Under the pieces are notes generated by a model. That model was not told the DNA's origin and made no database searches. It worked only from the letters and a program-made list of their open reading frames with translations. Source: an uncultured Bradyrhizobium sp. (GTDB lineage Bacteria > Pseudomonadota > Alphaproteobacteria > Rhizobiales > Xanthobacteraceae). From it: a DNA stretch of 64,000 nucleotides. The first letter of the stretch is position 1. Each line of letters opens with the position of its first letter. The position numbers and the translations under genes were made by a program. The DNA lies in NCBI RefSeq assembly GCF_936943645.1, contig NZ_CAKZJO010000105.1, positions 37,446 through 101,445 on the forward strand, in the 5' to 3' direction. Positions 17,015 through 24,510 of this stretch are shown here, in pieces.

Positions 17015-17100
17015 GTCATTGCGAGGAGCCCTTGCGACGAAGCAATCCAGACTGTCTCCGCGGAGGTAATCTGGATTGCTTCGCTTCGCTCGCAATGATG
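17015..17100. repeat. Palindromic repeat type A (copy 1), between paaD and paaE
   Basis: GTCATTGCGAGG and the mirrored TCGCAATGATG frame an 86-bp element whose inner arms are GACGAAGCAATCCAGA and TCTGGATTGCTTCG around CTCCGCGGAG. Three further copies lie at 23116-23201, 31015-31100 and 63957-64000 (cut by the window end). This copy is inside an operon and, if transcribed, forms a long hairpin between paaD and paaE. Confidence 0.88.
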
Positions 17101-17121
17101 ATGGAGTTGGCACGTGTGCGC

Positions 17122-17625
17122 TCAATGACACTTGAAATAGTCAAAAGGTTCGCGGCAGGACTTGCAACGCCACAGCGCCTTACAGGAGGTCGAGCCGAAT
17201 TCGGAGAGCAGTTCGGTATTTTCAGAGCCGCATTGCGGGCACGCCACGGCTTGTTCGCCGAACAGCGCGCGGCGTGAGCTCGACGCCTGCGGCGGCGCGA
17301 TGCCGTAGGCGCGCAGCTTTTGCCGGCCCTCCTCGCTCATCCAGTCGGTAGTCCAGGCCGGCGAGAGCACGGTGCGGACTTTTGGACGAGCAAAACCGGC
17401 GCGCTCCAGCGCCAGCTCGATCTCCAGTGCGATCATGTTCATCGCCGGGCAACCGGAATAGGTCGGCGTGATCGCAACCTCGACATGGTCGCCGGCCAGC
17501 ACGACCTCACGGAGCACGCCAAGATCGGCGATGGTCAGGACCGGGATCTCCGGATCGACCACGCTCGCGGCGGCATCCCAGGCGCGCCGGCGCAACTCGC
17601 TGTCGCGGTCTAGCACCGTCACCAT
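17122..17625 (-). CDS. paaD: PaaD, Fe-S assembly-type accessory protein of the epoxidase
   Basis: 167 residues from the ATG at 17625, which overlaps the paaC stop by a few bases; the much longer open frame upstream is antisense-like reading of paaC. The N-terminal half is an MIP18/DUF59 domain (DPEIPVLTIADLGVLREV, then TPTYSGCPAMNMI). The C-terminus carries a zinc-ribbon-like cysteine set (CPQCGSENTEL...CKALWRCKSCREPFDYFKCH). In the pathway PaaD is needed for maturation of the epoxidase, probably by inserting iron-sulfur clusters in PaaE. Confidence 0.94.
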   Translation of the reverse strand: MVTVLDRDSELRRRAWDAAASVVDPEIPVLTIADLGVLREVVLAGDHVEVAITPTYSGCPAMNMIALEIELALERAGFARPKVRTVLSPAWTTDWMSEEGRQKLRAYGIAPPQASSSRRALFGEQAVACPQCGSENTELLSEFGSTSCKALWRCKSCREPFDYFKCH

Positions 17626-18395
17626 GTCAGCCCCGGAAAGGTGCGCTGCATCGATTGCAGCTCGGACAGGAGATGACCAAGATGCTCGCTGTGCCGGCCC
17701 GCGCGGCCGCCCTGCTGCATCCAGTCGTTCTGCGGCAGGATCAGCGTGGCCTCGTGTGCGACGTCGGACAGCGTCTGCAACCAGCGACCGCGCAAGGGCC
17801 CGGGGTCGACAGCGATTCCGGCATGGATCAGCGCGCGCTCGCCGTCGTCGACGGCAAACATCTCGCCGGTGAAGGCCCAGAGGTGATCGATCGCAGCTTG
17901 CGCGCGCGTGTGGCTCTCCTCGGTGCCGTCGCCGAGCCGGATGAGCCACTCCGAGGCGTGGCGCAGATGATAGGCGCTCTCCTTCTCCGACTTGGCGGCA
18001 ATCGCGGCCAGCGTCGTATCGCGCGAGCTCATCATGGCGCGCCAGTGGAGGTCGGCGAAGGCGGAATAGAAGAACTGCCGCACCAGCGTCTGGGCGAAAT
18101 CTCCGTTGGGCTGCTCGACCAGCAGCAGATTGCGGTACTGCCTGACGTCGCGCAAGTAAGCGAGCTTGTCCTCGTCGTTATCCCCGCCTTCGGCCTTGGC
18201 GGCGTAGCTGTAGAGTTCACGTGCCTGGCCGATCAGGTCGAGCGCGATGTTGGAAAGCGCCATGTCCTCTTCCAGCATCGGCGCGTGCCCGCACCATTCC
18301 GACAGCCGGTGGCCCAGGATCAGCGCGTCGTCGGCGCGGCGCAGCGCGTAGAGCACCAGCGGCGTTTCGGAGACCTCGATGTTCGCGGTCGCCAT
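17619..18395 (-). CDS. paaC: Phenylacetyl-CoA epoxidase structural subunit
   Basis: 258 residues from the ATG at 18395. Ferritin-like fold protein that forms the PaaAC heterodimer core but does not bind the catalytic irons. Family landmarks include LSEWCGHAPMLEEDMAL, NIALDLIGQARELYSYAA and the C-terminal QSMQRTFPGLTW. Start and stop overlap: paaB ends TGA over the paaC ATG (TGATG), and the paaC end overlaps the paaD start, so translation is coupled and subunit ratios are kept. Confidence 0.95.
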   Translation of the reverse strand: MATANIEVSETPLVLYALRRADDALILGHRLSEWCGHAPMLEEDMALSNIALDLIGQARELYSYAAKAEGGDNDEDKLAYLRDVRQYRNLLLVEQPNGDFAQTLVRQFFYSAFADLHWRAMMSSRDTTLAAIAAKSEKESAYHLRHASEWLIRLGDGTEESHTRAQAAIDHLWAFTGEMFAVDDGERALIHAGIAVDPGPLRGRWLQTLSDVAHEATLILPQNDWMQQGGRAGRHSEHLGHLLSELQSMQRTFPGLTW

Positions 18396-18682
18396 CACAT
18401 GTGCCCCACTTCCTCGGGCACTTCGTAGAAGGTCGGATGCCGGTAGATCTTCGATTCCGCCGGCTCGAACATCATGGCCTTCTCGGCGGGGTCGCTCGCC
18501 GTGATCGCGCTCGACGGCACGACCCAGATCGACAGGCCTTCGCCGCGGCGGGTGTAGATGTCGCGGGCGGCCTGCAGGGCCATGGTGGCGTCGCTCGCAT
18601 GCAGCGATCCCACATGCTTGTGCGCGAGACCGTTCCGGCTGCGAATGAAGACTTCCCACAGCGGTGTATTCGGCGTGGCCAT
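18395..18682 (-). CDS. paaB: Phenylacetyl-CoA epoxidase subunit PaaB
   Basis: 95 residues from the ATG at 18682, the normal PaaB length. LWEVFIRSRNGLAHKHVGSLHASD and SIWVVPSSAITASDP are highly conserved. PaaB bridges the PaaAC heterodimers and is essential for turnover of the complex. The upstream open frame beyond this ATG only reads paaA sequence in another frame. It begins 10 bp after the paaA stop. Confidence 0.95.
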   Translation of the reverse strand: MATPNTPLWEVFIRSRNGLAHKHVGSLHASDATMALQAARDIYTRRGEGLSIWVVPSSAITASDPAEKAMMFEPAESKIYRHPTFYEVPEEVGHM

Positions 18683-18692
18683 CTCGAACTCC

Positions 18693-19685
18693 CTATTCCG
18701 CAGCTTGCGCGGTCTGACGCTGCGCGCGCTTCGCCGCATAGGCTGCGGCCGCCTCGCGCACCCAGGCGCCCTCCGCATGGGCCTTGCGGCGCGCGGCCAT
18801 GCGGTCGCGGTTGCACGGGCCGTTGCCGGCGAGCACCTGCTTGAACTCGGTCCAGTCGATTTCGCTGTAGCGCCAATGACCGTCGGCATCCTGCGTCATG
18901 CCGGGATCGGGAATGGTGAGGCCGAGATATTGCGCCTGCGGCACGGTGGCATCGACGAACTTCTGGCGCAGCTCGTCATTGGAGAAGCGCTTGATCTTCC
19001 ACTTCGTCGAGGCGTCGCTGTGCTGGCTGGTCGCATCGGGCGGACCGAACATCATCAATACCGGCCACCACCAGCGGTTCAGCGCATCCTGCGCCATCGC
19101 CTTCTGCTCGTCCGAGCCGCGGCACAGCGTCAGCATGATCTCGTAGCCCTGGCGCTGGTGGAACGACTCCTCCTTGCACACCCGGATCATCGCGCGCGCG
19201 TAGGGCCCGTATGAGCAGCGGCACAGCGGAATCTGGTTCATGATCGCCGCGCCATCGACCAGCCAGCCGATGGTGCCGATGTCGGCCCAGGTCAGCGTCG
19301 GATAGTTGAAGATCGAGGAATACTTCGCCTTGCCCGCGAGCATGGCGTCGACCAGCTCCTCGCGCGAGGAGCCGAGCGTCTCGGCGGCGGCGTAGAGATA
19401 GAGGCCATGACCGCACTCGTCCTGCACCTTGGCGAGCAGCGCGGCCTTGCGGCGCAGCGTCGGCGCGCGCGTGATCCAGTTGCCTTCCGGCAGCATGCCG
19501 ACGATTTCGGAGTGGGCGTGCTGGGAGATCTGGCGGGTGAGCGTCTTGCGATAGGCCGCCGGCATCCAGTCGTTCGGCTCGATGCGCTCCTCGGCATCGA
19601 TCCGGGCCTGGAATTGCGCAGCCTCGGCGGCGTCCTCGAGACCGCGGTCGTCGGCCTCGGCCGTGTTCAGCGCCTGGGTATACAT
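18693..19685 (-). CDS. paaA: Phenylacetyl-CoA 1,2-epoxidase catalytic subunit
   Basis: 330 residues from the ATG at 19685. An ATG two codons upstream (19691) is placed directly against the GGGAGG ribosome-binding site and is too close, whereas 19685 has a 6-nt spacing. Ferritin-like di-iron protein with ExxH motifs E90-H93 in QDECGHG and E173-H176 in KEESFH. It epoxidises the ring of phenylacetyl-CoA using O2 and electrons from PaaE. First gene of the paaABCDE operon. Its leader has a promoter and a hairpin covering the ribosome-binding site. Confidence 0.96.
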   Translation of the reverse strand: MYTQALNTAEADDRGLEDAAEAAQFQARIDAEERIEPNDWMPAAYRKTLTRQISQHAHSEIVGMLPEGNWITRAPTLRRKAALLAKVQDECGHGLYLYAAAETLGSSREELVDAMLAGKAKYSSIFNYPTLTWADIGTIGWLVDGAAIMNQIPLCRCSYGPYARAMIRVCKEESFHQRQGYEIMLTLCRGSDEQKAMAQDALNRWWWPVLMMFGPPDATSQHSDASTKWKIKRFSNDELRQKFVDATVPQAQYLGLTIPDPGMTQDADGHWRYSEIDWTEFKQVLAGNGPCNRDRMAARRKAHAEGAWVREAAAAYAAKRAQRQTAQAAE

Positions 19686-19691
19686 GCGCAT

Positions 19692-19740
19692 CCTCCCGAT
19701 TTATTGGGAGGCAATATATAACAAAAATTACTTCATGCAA
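19692..19740 (-). promoter_or_regulatory. paaA promoter with a hairpin that covers its ribosome-binding site
   Basis: Reading the minus strand, TTGCAT (19740-19735) and TATATT (19718-19713) are spaced by 16 bp in an unusually AT-rich stretch. Just downstream, CCTCCC-N8-GGGAGG (19711-19692) is a perfect inverted repeat whose right arm is the paaA ribosome-binding site. It could be a 6-bp RNA stem that hides that site, or a DNA operator for PaaX, whose gene is 70 bp upstream. Both readings are inference. Confidence 0.6.
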
Positions 19741-19761
19741 GATATTTCTGTAACATAAAGA

Positions 19762-20628
19762 TCAGGCGCCGAACCTCCGTTCCAGCAGCTTTCGCGCGGG
19801 CGGCAACGGCCCTTTTTCATTGGTTCCGTGACCATCAAGCCATTGCTCCGACGGCGCGAGCAGCGCGCGATAGATCTGGCCGCAGAGCTCACGCGCCGCC
19901 CTGCCCGGCCAGTCCGCCGGCAACAGGCCTTCAGGCAGCAGCGGATCGCGCAGGACGACGCGGCGGTAATGGTGGATCAGGAGGATTCGCGCGGTGAAGG
20001 CCTCGGCCTCGGACAGATCCGCCCCACGCGCAATCGCGGCGCGCAGCGGCTCGAACGTCTTCATGAATTTGAGATAGGCATCCGCGGTGCGCTGCAGCGG
20101 CCAGCTCGCGCTGAGCAGACGGCGGCCGCTGTCGTCCTCGGCCGAGACTTCGAGGCGGATCGCGCCCGCGGCTTCATCCGGCACCGGCACACCCGACGGC
20201 GCGACCCAGACGCCCGGCAGCGGACTGCCGAAACCGGCGTTGCGCAGCGCTTCGCGCGAAGCGTCGCGGTCCTCGCCATTGCCGATCAGGAGCAGCTCGA
20301 AGCGCCCGGTCCAGTCGGACGGCGGCGGATCGTAGATGTGGCGCGTCGCAGCCTCGAAGGTCTGGCGCCCTTTGTCGGCCAGCCGATAGAAACTGTTGCG
20401 GCCGACCTTCTCGCGCGTCAGCCAGCCATCGGCTGCAAGCCGCGACATCGCGGTCCGCACCACGCCGCTGTCGATATCAAGGCTTTCGAAGAATTCCAGC
20501 AGCGTGCCGAGCCACACCACACCGCCGCGGGGCACGATGGCATCGCCGAACACCGTGATGACGATGGAGCCGGTGCGGGAAGGCTCGCGCTTGAGCTGGT
20601 CGATGATGCGGGAGAGCGGATGCGCCAT
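19762..20628 (-). CDS. paaX: Phenylacetate-responsive transcriptional repressor
   Basis: 288-residue PaaX-family regulator. The N-terminal region GSIVITVFGDAIVPRGGVVWLGTLLEF and the winged-helix segment GVVRTAMSRLAADGWLTREKVGRNSFYRL are typical, followed by the PaaX C-terminal domain with LLIHHYRRVVLRDPLLPEGLLP. PaaX represses paa operons and is released by phenylacetyl-CoA. It lies immediately upstream of and co-directional with paaA, separated by a promoter region, so it probably controls paaA expression and may also contribute read-through transcript. Confidence 0.93.
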   Translation of the reverse strand: MAHPLSRIIDQLKREPSRTGSIVITVFGDAIVPRGGVVWLGTLLEFFESLDIDSGVVRTAMSRLAADGWLTREKVGRNSFYRLADKGRQTFEAATRHIYDPPPSDWTGRFELLLIGNGEDRDASREALRNAGFGSPLPGVWVAPSGVPVPDEAAGAIRLEVSAEDDSGRRLLSASWPLQRTADAYLKFMKTFEPLRAAIARGADLSEAEAFTARILLIHHYRRVVLRDPLLPEGLLPADWPGRAARELCGQIYRALLAPSEQWLDGHGTNEKGPLPPARKLLERRFGA

Positions 20629-20684
20629 GCGGCAGGCTTAGCGCGTTTGGTGCGGGCGCGACAATGGATGGAAACGACGGTCGT

Positions 20685-20828
20685 CTCTTCTCCTTCTCCA
20701 CGCTTGCGGGGAGAAGGTCGGGATGAGGGGGAGCCTCCGCGCATTCGGTGAGAGTTGGACTCGCGGAGAGCCCCCCTCACCCGCCACGCTTCGCGTGTCG
20801 GCCTCTCCCCGCACGCGGGGAGAGGCGA
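20685..20828. repeat. Intergenic palindromic repeat, type B (copy 2)
   Basis: CTTCTCCACGCTTGCGGGGAGAAG at the left, GAGAGTTGGACTCGCGGAGAG in the middle and CTCTCCCCGCACGCGGGGAGAG at the right make a compound palindrome. It matches the arms and core of the element at 3063-3204 in the other orientation. It fills most of the 209-bp gap between paaX and the downstream hydrolase. Confidence 0.82.
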
Positions 20829-20837
20829 AGGAAGAGC

Positions 20838-21608
20838 TTACCGATGCGGATCGGGATAGGCCAGGCTACGCCAGCCGCTGCGGTCGAACGGGCGCCACTG
20901 GCCTTCCTTCTGCGCGAGGCGATCGGCGACCGCATAGACCACGGCGGGATGATGACCCATGCCGCAATGGCTGCTCTCGACCTCGATGCTCTCGGTCTGC
21001 GCGCCGGTCTTCTCCATGCAGCCCTGCCAGGCGCAAACGCCGTCGGTGCGGCTGAAGATGGCGGTGGTCGGCACCGGCGGAGGAGCGGCAAGATCGCCGC
21101 CGAACCGCGGATCGACCTCATCGGACTTCCGTCCGCTCGCCCATTCATAGACCCGCCAGGCATTGGTCGAACGGGGGTCGCCCGCAAACGGGCTGCCGAG
21201 CGTGATCACCTGGCGCACGCGCTCGGGCATCATCTTGGCGAGCTGGCGCGCATAGAGGCCGCCCAGGCTCCAGCCCACCAGACTGATCTTGCGGCCATGG
21301 GTGTCGCCGAGCTCCTGGACCAGGTCCACCATCGCGTGCTGCACGCCGTCGCGCAGGCCGTAATTGCGGCCCTGCCGCCAGCCGCTCACGGCGTAGCCCT
21401 TGCTGGTCAGGAATGTGCGCAGCGCGCGCGTGGACGCATCGGAGGCCACGAGGCCCGGCAGCACCAGCACCGGATGCCCATCGCCGCGCGGCGCCAAGCT
21501 CAGCAGCGGCAGCGCGCCGAGAAAGGCACCGAACTCGTGGATCGCGCGCCCTTCCAGAAACATCAGGGTACGGGACGGCGGACGCAGCGTCTGGGCAGTA
21601 ACGGTCAT
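20838..21608 (-). CDS. Alpha/beta hydrolase (esterase/lipase-like)
   Basis: 256 residues from the ATG at 21608 with AAGGGA upstream; the longer open frame is not supported. APRGDGHPVLVLPGLVASD carries the oxyanion region and LVGWSLGGLYARQLA the nucleophile serine. TLGSPFAGDPRSTNAWRVYEW and the late ESSHCGMGHHP, with a candidate catalytic histidine, complete the fold. It closely resembles the product of the gene at 33725-34522 along its length, so the two are paralogues. No secretion signal is visible. A cytoplasmic lipid or polyester ester hydrolase is plausible given the local PHA genes. Confidence 0.82.
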   Translation of the reverse strand: MTVTAQTLRPPSRTLMFLEGRAIHEFGAFLGALPLLSLAPRGDGHPVLVLPGLVASDASTRALRTFLTSKGYAVSGWRQGRNYGLRDGVQHAMVDLVQELGDTHGRKISLVGWSLGGLYARQLAKMMPERVRQVITLGSPFAGDPRSTNAWRVYEWASGRKSDEVDPRFGGDLAAPPPVPTTAIFSRTDGVCAWQGCMEKTGAQTESIEVESSHCGMGHHPAVVYAVADRLAQKEGQWRPFDRSGWRSLAYPDPHR

Positions 21609-21810
21609 CAATGTTTCCCTTGAATGTTTCTCTTGGAAAGAAGACGCCGGCGGCGATGCCGGGAATGGGCATGAATTCCAATACGCCGGCTTCTTGATCG
21701 TTCCGCAGCGCAACATGAATCAGCTAGGCGGCCGGTCCCGACATTCAAGCGGGAGAGATGCGGGGCGACAATAGGCCAGCGCGTTAATGCTAACGGCCGT
21801 GACGCAAAAG

Positions 21811-23097
21811 TCACAGCAATCGGAGCAGGAATTCTACGGAGTAGAGCGCGAGCCCGGCGAGCCCGCCGATCAGGGAGCCATTGAAGCGGATGTATTGCAG
21901 GTCTCGTCCGATGTTGATTTCGATCAGCGAAATCAGCTGCGCCATGTCCCACGCCTTGACCTGGTCGGAGATGAAGATCGAGACGCCACTCTTCTGGTCG
22001 GCGACGAAGCTGCGCAGCACCGTCACCAGCCCCTTGTTGATCTCGCCGCGCAGCTCGGCGTCGCCGGCAAGCGCATCGCCCGCGGAGACGAACATGCCGG
22101 CGAGATGATGCTGGAGCACCTGCGTCTCGCCGCTCGCGCTGCGCTCGATGAAGGAGCGCGTGTTGGCCCAGACGGTGCGAGCAAGATCGGCAAGTTCCGG
22201 CCGCGCGAGGAGATCACGCTTCAAGCCGGCGATGCGGTCGATATAGGCCTGGTCAGTGCCGAGCCGGTCGACGAAGCTCAGCACCATGCGGTCGAATTCG
22301 CCGCGGAAGGGATGCTTGGGATCGCTGCGCACCTCGTTGAAGAAGGCGGTCGCAGACGCCACGATCTTGTTCACCAGAAACTTGTCGGCACGGTAGAGCC
22401 GCAGCAGGGTCGGCAATTCCGCGCGCACCTTCTCGCGGATCATCCCCATCGTCTCTTGCTGGTTCAGCGTCTCGTGCATCACGCGCAGGAGATCGTCGAA
22501 CAGGATCTGATGGCGCCCCTCCGCCACGAAGCCGCGCAAGGTGCCGGCCGCGAGCGGCGCAAGGTCGATGGCCTGGAGCTGCGAGGACATGCGGCGGATG
22601 ATGAAGGTCATCAGGCCCGAGCTCTCCGTCGCCGAGACGGCCTCCGGCAGCAGGCGCAGCGCGAAGCGCGCGAGATCATCGCTGCGCTTGCGGTCGCGCA
22701 GCCAGTCGGCGACGAAGGAGCCGAAATCGATCTCCTTCAGCTTGGCCTCGACGGGACCCGCCTCGAGGAAATGCACCTGGATGAATTCGCCGAGCTTGTC
22801 GGCGATGCGGGCCTGGTTGCTCTGGATGATCGCGGTATGCGGGATCGGCAGGCCGAGCGGTCGCTTGAACAGAGCGACCACGGCATACCAATCAGCAAGC
22901 CCGCCGATAGTCGCGGCCTCCGCGAAAGCGGCGATGAAACCGAAGATTGGGTGCACGGGCAGCAGCCATTTCGCGACGACGAACAGCGCCAGCGTCGAAG
23001 CCAGTACCAGGGTCGCCAGCGCCTTCACGCGGCGCAGCTCGGCCGCGCGTTCGGCATCGCCGGGGGTGTCTAAGGAGAAGGTAGCGGGCGAGGTCAT
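21811..23097 (-). CDS. DUF445-family (YjiN-like) membrane protein
   Basis: 428 residues from the ATG at 23097; the open frame before it reads the type A repeat. Two hydrophobic segments near the N-terminus (ALATLVLASTLALFVVAKW and a second after HPIFGFIAAFAEAA) precede the hallmark IGGLADWYAVVALFKRPLGLPIPHTAII. A long helical soluble region follows, and the C-terminus ends in a hydrophobic stretch. Proteins of this family sit in the inner membrane and have no settled function. It is flanked by repeats on its 5' side and is monocistronic or loosely linked to the hydrolase downstream. Confidence 0.85.
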   Translation of the reverse strand: MTSPATFSLDTPGDAERAAELRRVKALATLVLASTLALFVVAKWLLPVHPIFGFIAAFAEAATIGGLADWYAVVALFKRPLGLPIPHTAIIQSNQARIADKLGEFIQVHFLEAGPVEAKLKEIDFGSFVADWLRDRKRSDDLARFALRLLPEAVSATESSGLMTFIIRRMSSQLQAIDLAPLAAGTLRGFVAEGRHQILFDDLLRVMHETLNQQETMGMIREKVRAELPTLLRLYRADKFLVNKIVASATAFFNEVRSDPKHPFRGEFDRMVLSFVDRLGTDQAYIDRIAGLKRDLLARPELADLARTVWANTRSFIERSASGETQVLQHHLAGMFVSAGDALAGDAELRGEINKGLVTVLRSFVADQKSGVSIFISDQVKAWDMAQLISLIEINIGRDLQYIRFNGSLIGGLAGLALYSVEFLLRLL

Positions 23098-23115
23098 CAC
23101 TGCGTCACAGTACTC

Positions 23116-23201
23116 GTCATTGCGAGCGAAGCGAAGCAATCCAGAATCTCTCCGCGGAAAGACTCTGGATTGCTTCGTCGCAAGGGATCCTCGCAATGAC
23201 G
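23116..23201. repeat. Palindromic repeat type A (copy 2)
   Basis: GTCATTGCGAGCGAAGCGAAGC at the left and GACGAAGCAATCCAGA-like arms at the right mirror each other around CTCCGCGGAA, ending TCGCAATGACG. It lies just upstream of the DUF445 gene and downstream of the phasin terminator. Same family as 17015-17100 and 31015-31100. Confidence 0.88.
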
Positions 23202-23208
23202 GCAGCGC

Positions 23209-23236
23209 AAAAAACAAAGGCCCGCCGAAGCGGGCC
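23209..23236 (-). terminator. Rho-independent terminator of the phasin gene
   Basis: On the minus strand GGCCCGC-TTCG-GCGGGCC, a 7-bp GC stem with a stable TTCG loop, is followed by TTTGTTTTTT. It starts 32 bp after the phasin stop codon. This is the cleanest terminator in the window and fits a highly expressed granule protein. Confidence 0.9.
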
Positions 23237-23268
23237 CCAAATTTCAGTTTGCACTCAGGAACGCCGGA

Positions 23269-23724
23269 TCAGGCGGTCTTGTTGTAGACCTTGGCGAAAT
23301 TGTCCTGAGCGGACTTCGCACCGTTGGCGGCGAGCTTGCCGAAATAGTCGGCGGTCGCCTTGGCACGCGAGACGAACACTTCGCCGCGGGCGCGGAGCAG
23401 ACCCGACTGGATCTCGACGGCTTCGCTGACCGACTTGGCGGAAGCGAGCTTGTCGATGCCGGCGAAGAACGCCTGAGCGTCGTCATAGATCGCCTGCTGG
23501 ATGTTGCGGCTGATCTTGCCGGCCTCGGCGACGGATTCGGTCACCGCGTTCTCGACGGCGGCGGTCACTCGCTCGGAGCCCGCGAAAGCCTCGGCAGCGC
23601 GGTCCTTGGCGGTGTTGGCGGTCTTCTTGACGAATTCGCGGGCAGCCTCGGGAACTTCCAGATTCTGGATGTTCTTGAAAGCGTCTTTGAAGCCCTCGAA
23701 AGCGGTGTTGGTTTCGGTGGTCAT
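23269..23724 (-). CDS. Phasin (PHA granule-associated protein)
   Basis: 151-residue, largely alpha-helical, alanine-rich protein without cysteine. It matches the phasin family (FEGFKDAFKNIQNLEVPEAAREFVKK at the start, QQAIYDDAQAFFAGIDKLASAKSVSEAVEIQSGLLRARGEVFVSRAKA in the centre). Phasins coat polyhydroxyalkanoate granules and control their size. The ATG at 23724 follows a GGAGAG site. Downstream is a strong terminator and upstream are two adjacent palindromes that may bind a regulator. It is close to, but transcribed separately from, the phaC operon. Confidence 0.93.
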   Translation of the reverse strand: MTTETNTAFEGFKDAFKNIQNLEVPEAAREFVKKTANTAKDRAAEAFAGSERVTAAVENAVTESVAEAGKISRNIQQAIYDDAQAFFAGIDKLASAKSVSEAVEIQSGLLRARGEVFVSRAKATADYFGKLAANGAKSAQDNFAKVYNKTA

Positions 23725-23813
23725 GGGGTTCTCTCCATCCTCAATGGTTTTGAGCTATGGGCTCACCCCGTCCTCGATGGCCCGGGGCATGTCCTATATG
23801 GCATAGTTAATTG

Positions 23814-23859
23814 TGCGATGCAATATTCGTATTGCATCGCATCATCACGAAATCGTGAT
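23814..23859. promoter_or_regulatory. Two adjacent perfect palindromes upstream of the phasin gene
   Basis: The first is a 12-bp perfect inverted repeat, TGCGATGCAATA and its complement around TTCG (23814-23841). The second, ATCACGA-AA-TCGTGAT, is at 23844-23859. They lie 90-135 bp upstream of the phasin ATG in an AT-rich stretch. Each arm of the first contains TGCGATGCA, which has the TGC-N3-GCA form reported for the PHA regulator PhaR. No T-run follows, so an operator is more likely than a terminator. Assignment to PhaR is inference. Confidence 0.6.
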
Positions 23860-23916
23860 CCGCTTAACGGGAGGCACGATGATGCCTTTTGTGCCCATAG
23901 GAGTTCCCACCCGCGC

Positions 23917-24510
23917 CTAGTGCTGGACAGCGCCCGGCAGCCCATAGGCCTCCATCTGGGCCTGAACCTGCGCGATGTTGTGGCCGAGCACCACGATGTC
24001 GTGGGTCTTGCCGTCGACGTCGCGGACGTGGTCCCGCAGCAGGGCCTCGGCCTTGAAGCCGAGGCTCTCGAACAGGGCGATCGCCGACTGCTGGTCGACC
24101 GTCATCTGGACCGAGAGCTTTTCCAGGCCCGCGCCGAGTGCGAGCGCGAAGGTTTCCTGCGACAGCGCCCGCCCCACCCCCTTCCCGCGGACATCCAGCG
24201 AGACCACCATGCGGATCTCGCCGACATGGGGCGACCAGGAATGGGGATCGCGCACCAGCGTGCCGCAACCGACGACCTTTCCGTCATTGATCGCGAGCAG
24301 GCTCGTGATGGCGCCGCGCTCGATCTCCTTGACCCAGGCCGATAGCACCTTGGGCTCGCTGATATTGCGCGGCAGGAACAGCAGATCATGGGTCGGCAGG
24401 CCCTTGCCGAAAGCGAGCACCGCGGCTTCGTCCGCAGGCGCCATCAGGCGGATCTCGATCTCGCCGGCGTCGGTCTTGACGTGCCGCGGATAGGAACGTT
24501 GCTCGCTCAT
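23917..24510 (-). CDS. GNAT-family N-acetyltransferase
   Basis: 197 residues from the ATG at 24510, which overlaps the phaC stop (ATGA). GNAT fold with the acetyl-CoA loop DVRGKGVGRALSQETFALA and the core IRMVVSLDV strand; ESLGFKAEALLRDHVRD is the usual C-terminal segment. The acceptor substrate is unknown. Because it is translationally coupled to a PHA synthase gene it may modify a protein or metabolite of polymer metabolism, but nothing in the sequence proves that. Confidence 0.85.
   Translation of the reverse strand: MSEQRSYPRHVKTDAGEIEIRLMAPADEAAVLAFGKGLPTHDLLFLPRNISEPKVLSAWVKEIERGAITSLLAINDGKVVGCGTLVRDPHSWSPHVGEIRMVVSLDVRGKGVGRALSQETFALALGAGLEKLSVQMTVDQQSAIALFESLGFKAEALLRDHVRDVDGKTHDIVVLGHNIAQVQAQMEAYGLPGAVQH

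Noticed and set aside
17626..17949. N-terminal extension of PaaD by about 108 residues
   Set aside because: It would read paaC in another frame; PaaD has its normal length and a coupled start at 17625.
18396..18659. N-terminal extension of PaaC by 88 residues
   Set aside because: It would read through paaB; the ATG at 18395 overlaps the paaB stop and gives the family length.
23814..23841. Palindrome as a terminator of the GNAT gene
   Set aside because: No T-run follows on the minus strand, and it lies about 75 bp after the stop in the phasin upstream region; an operator is more likely.
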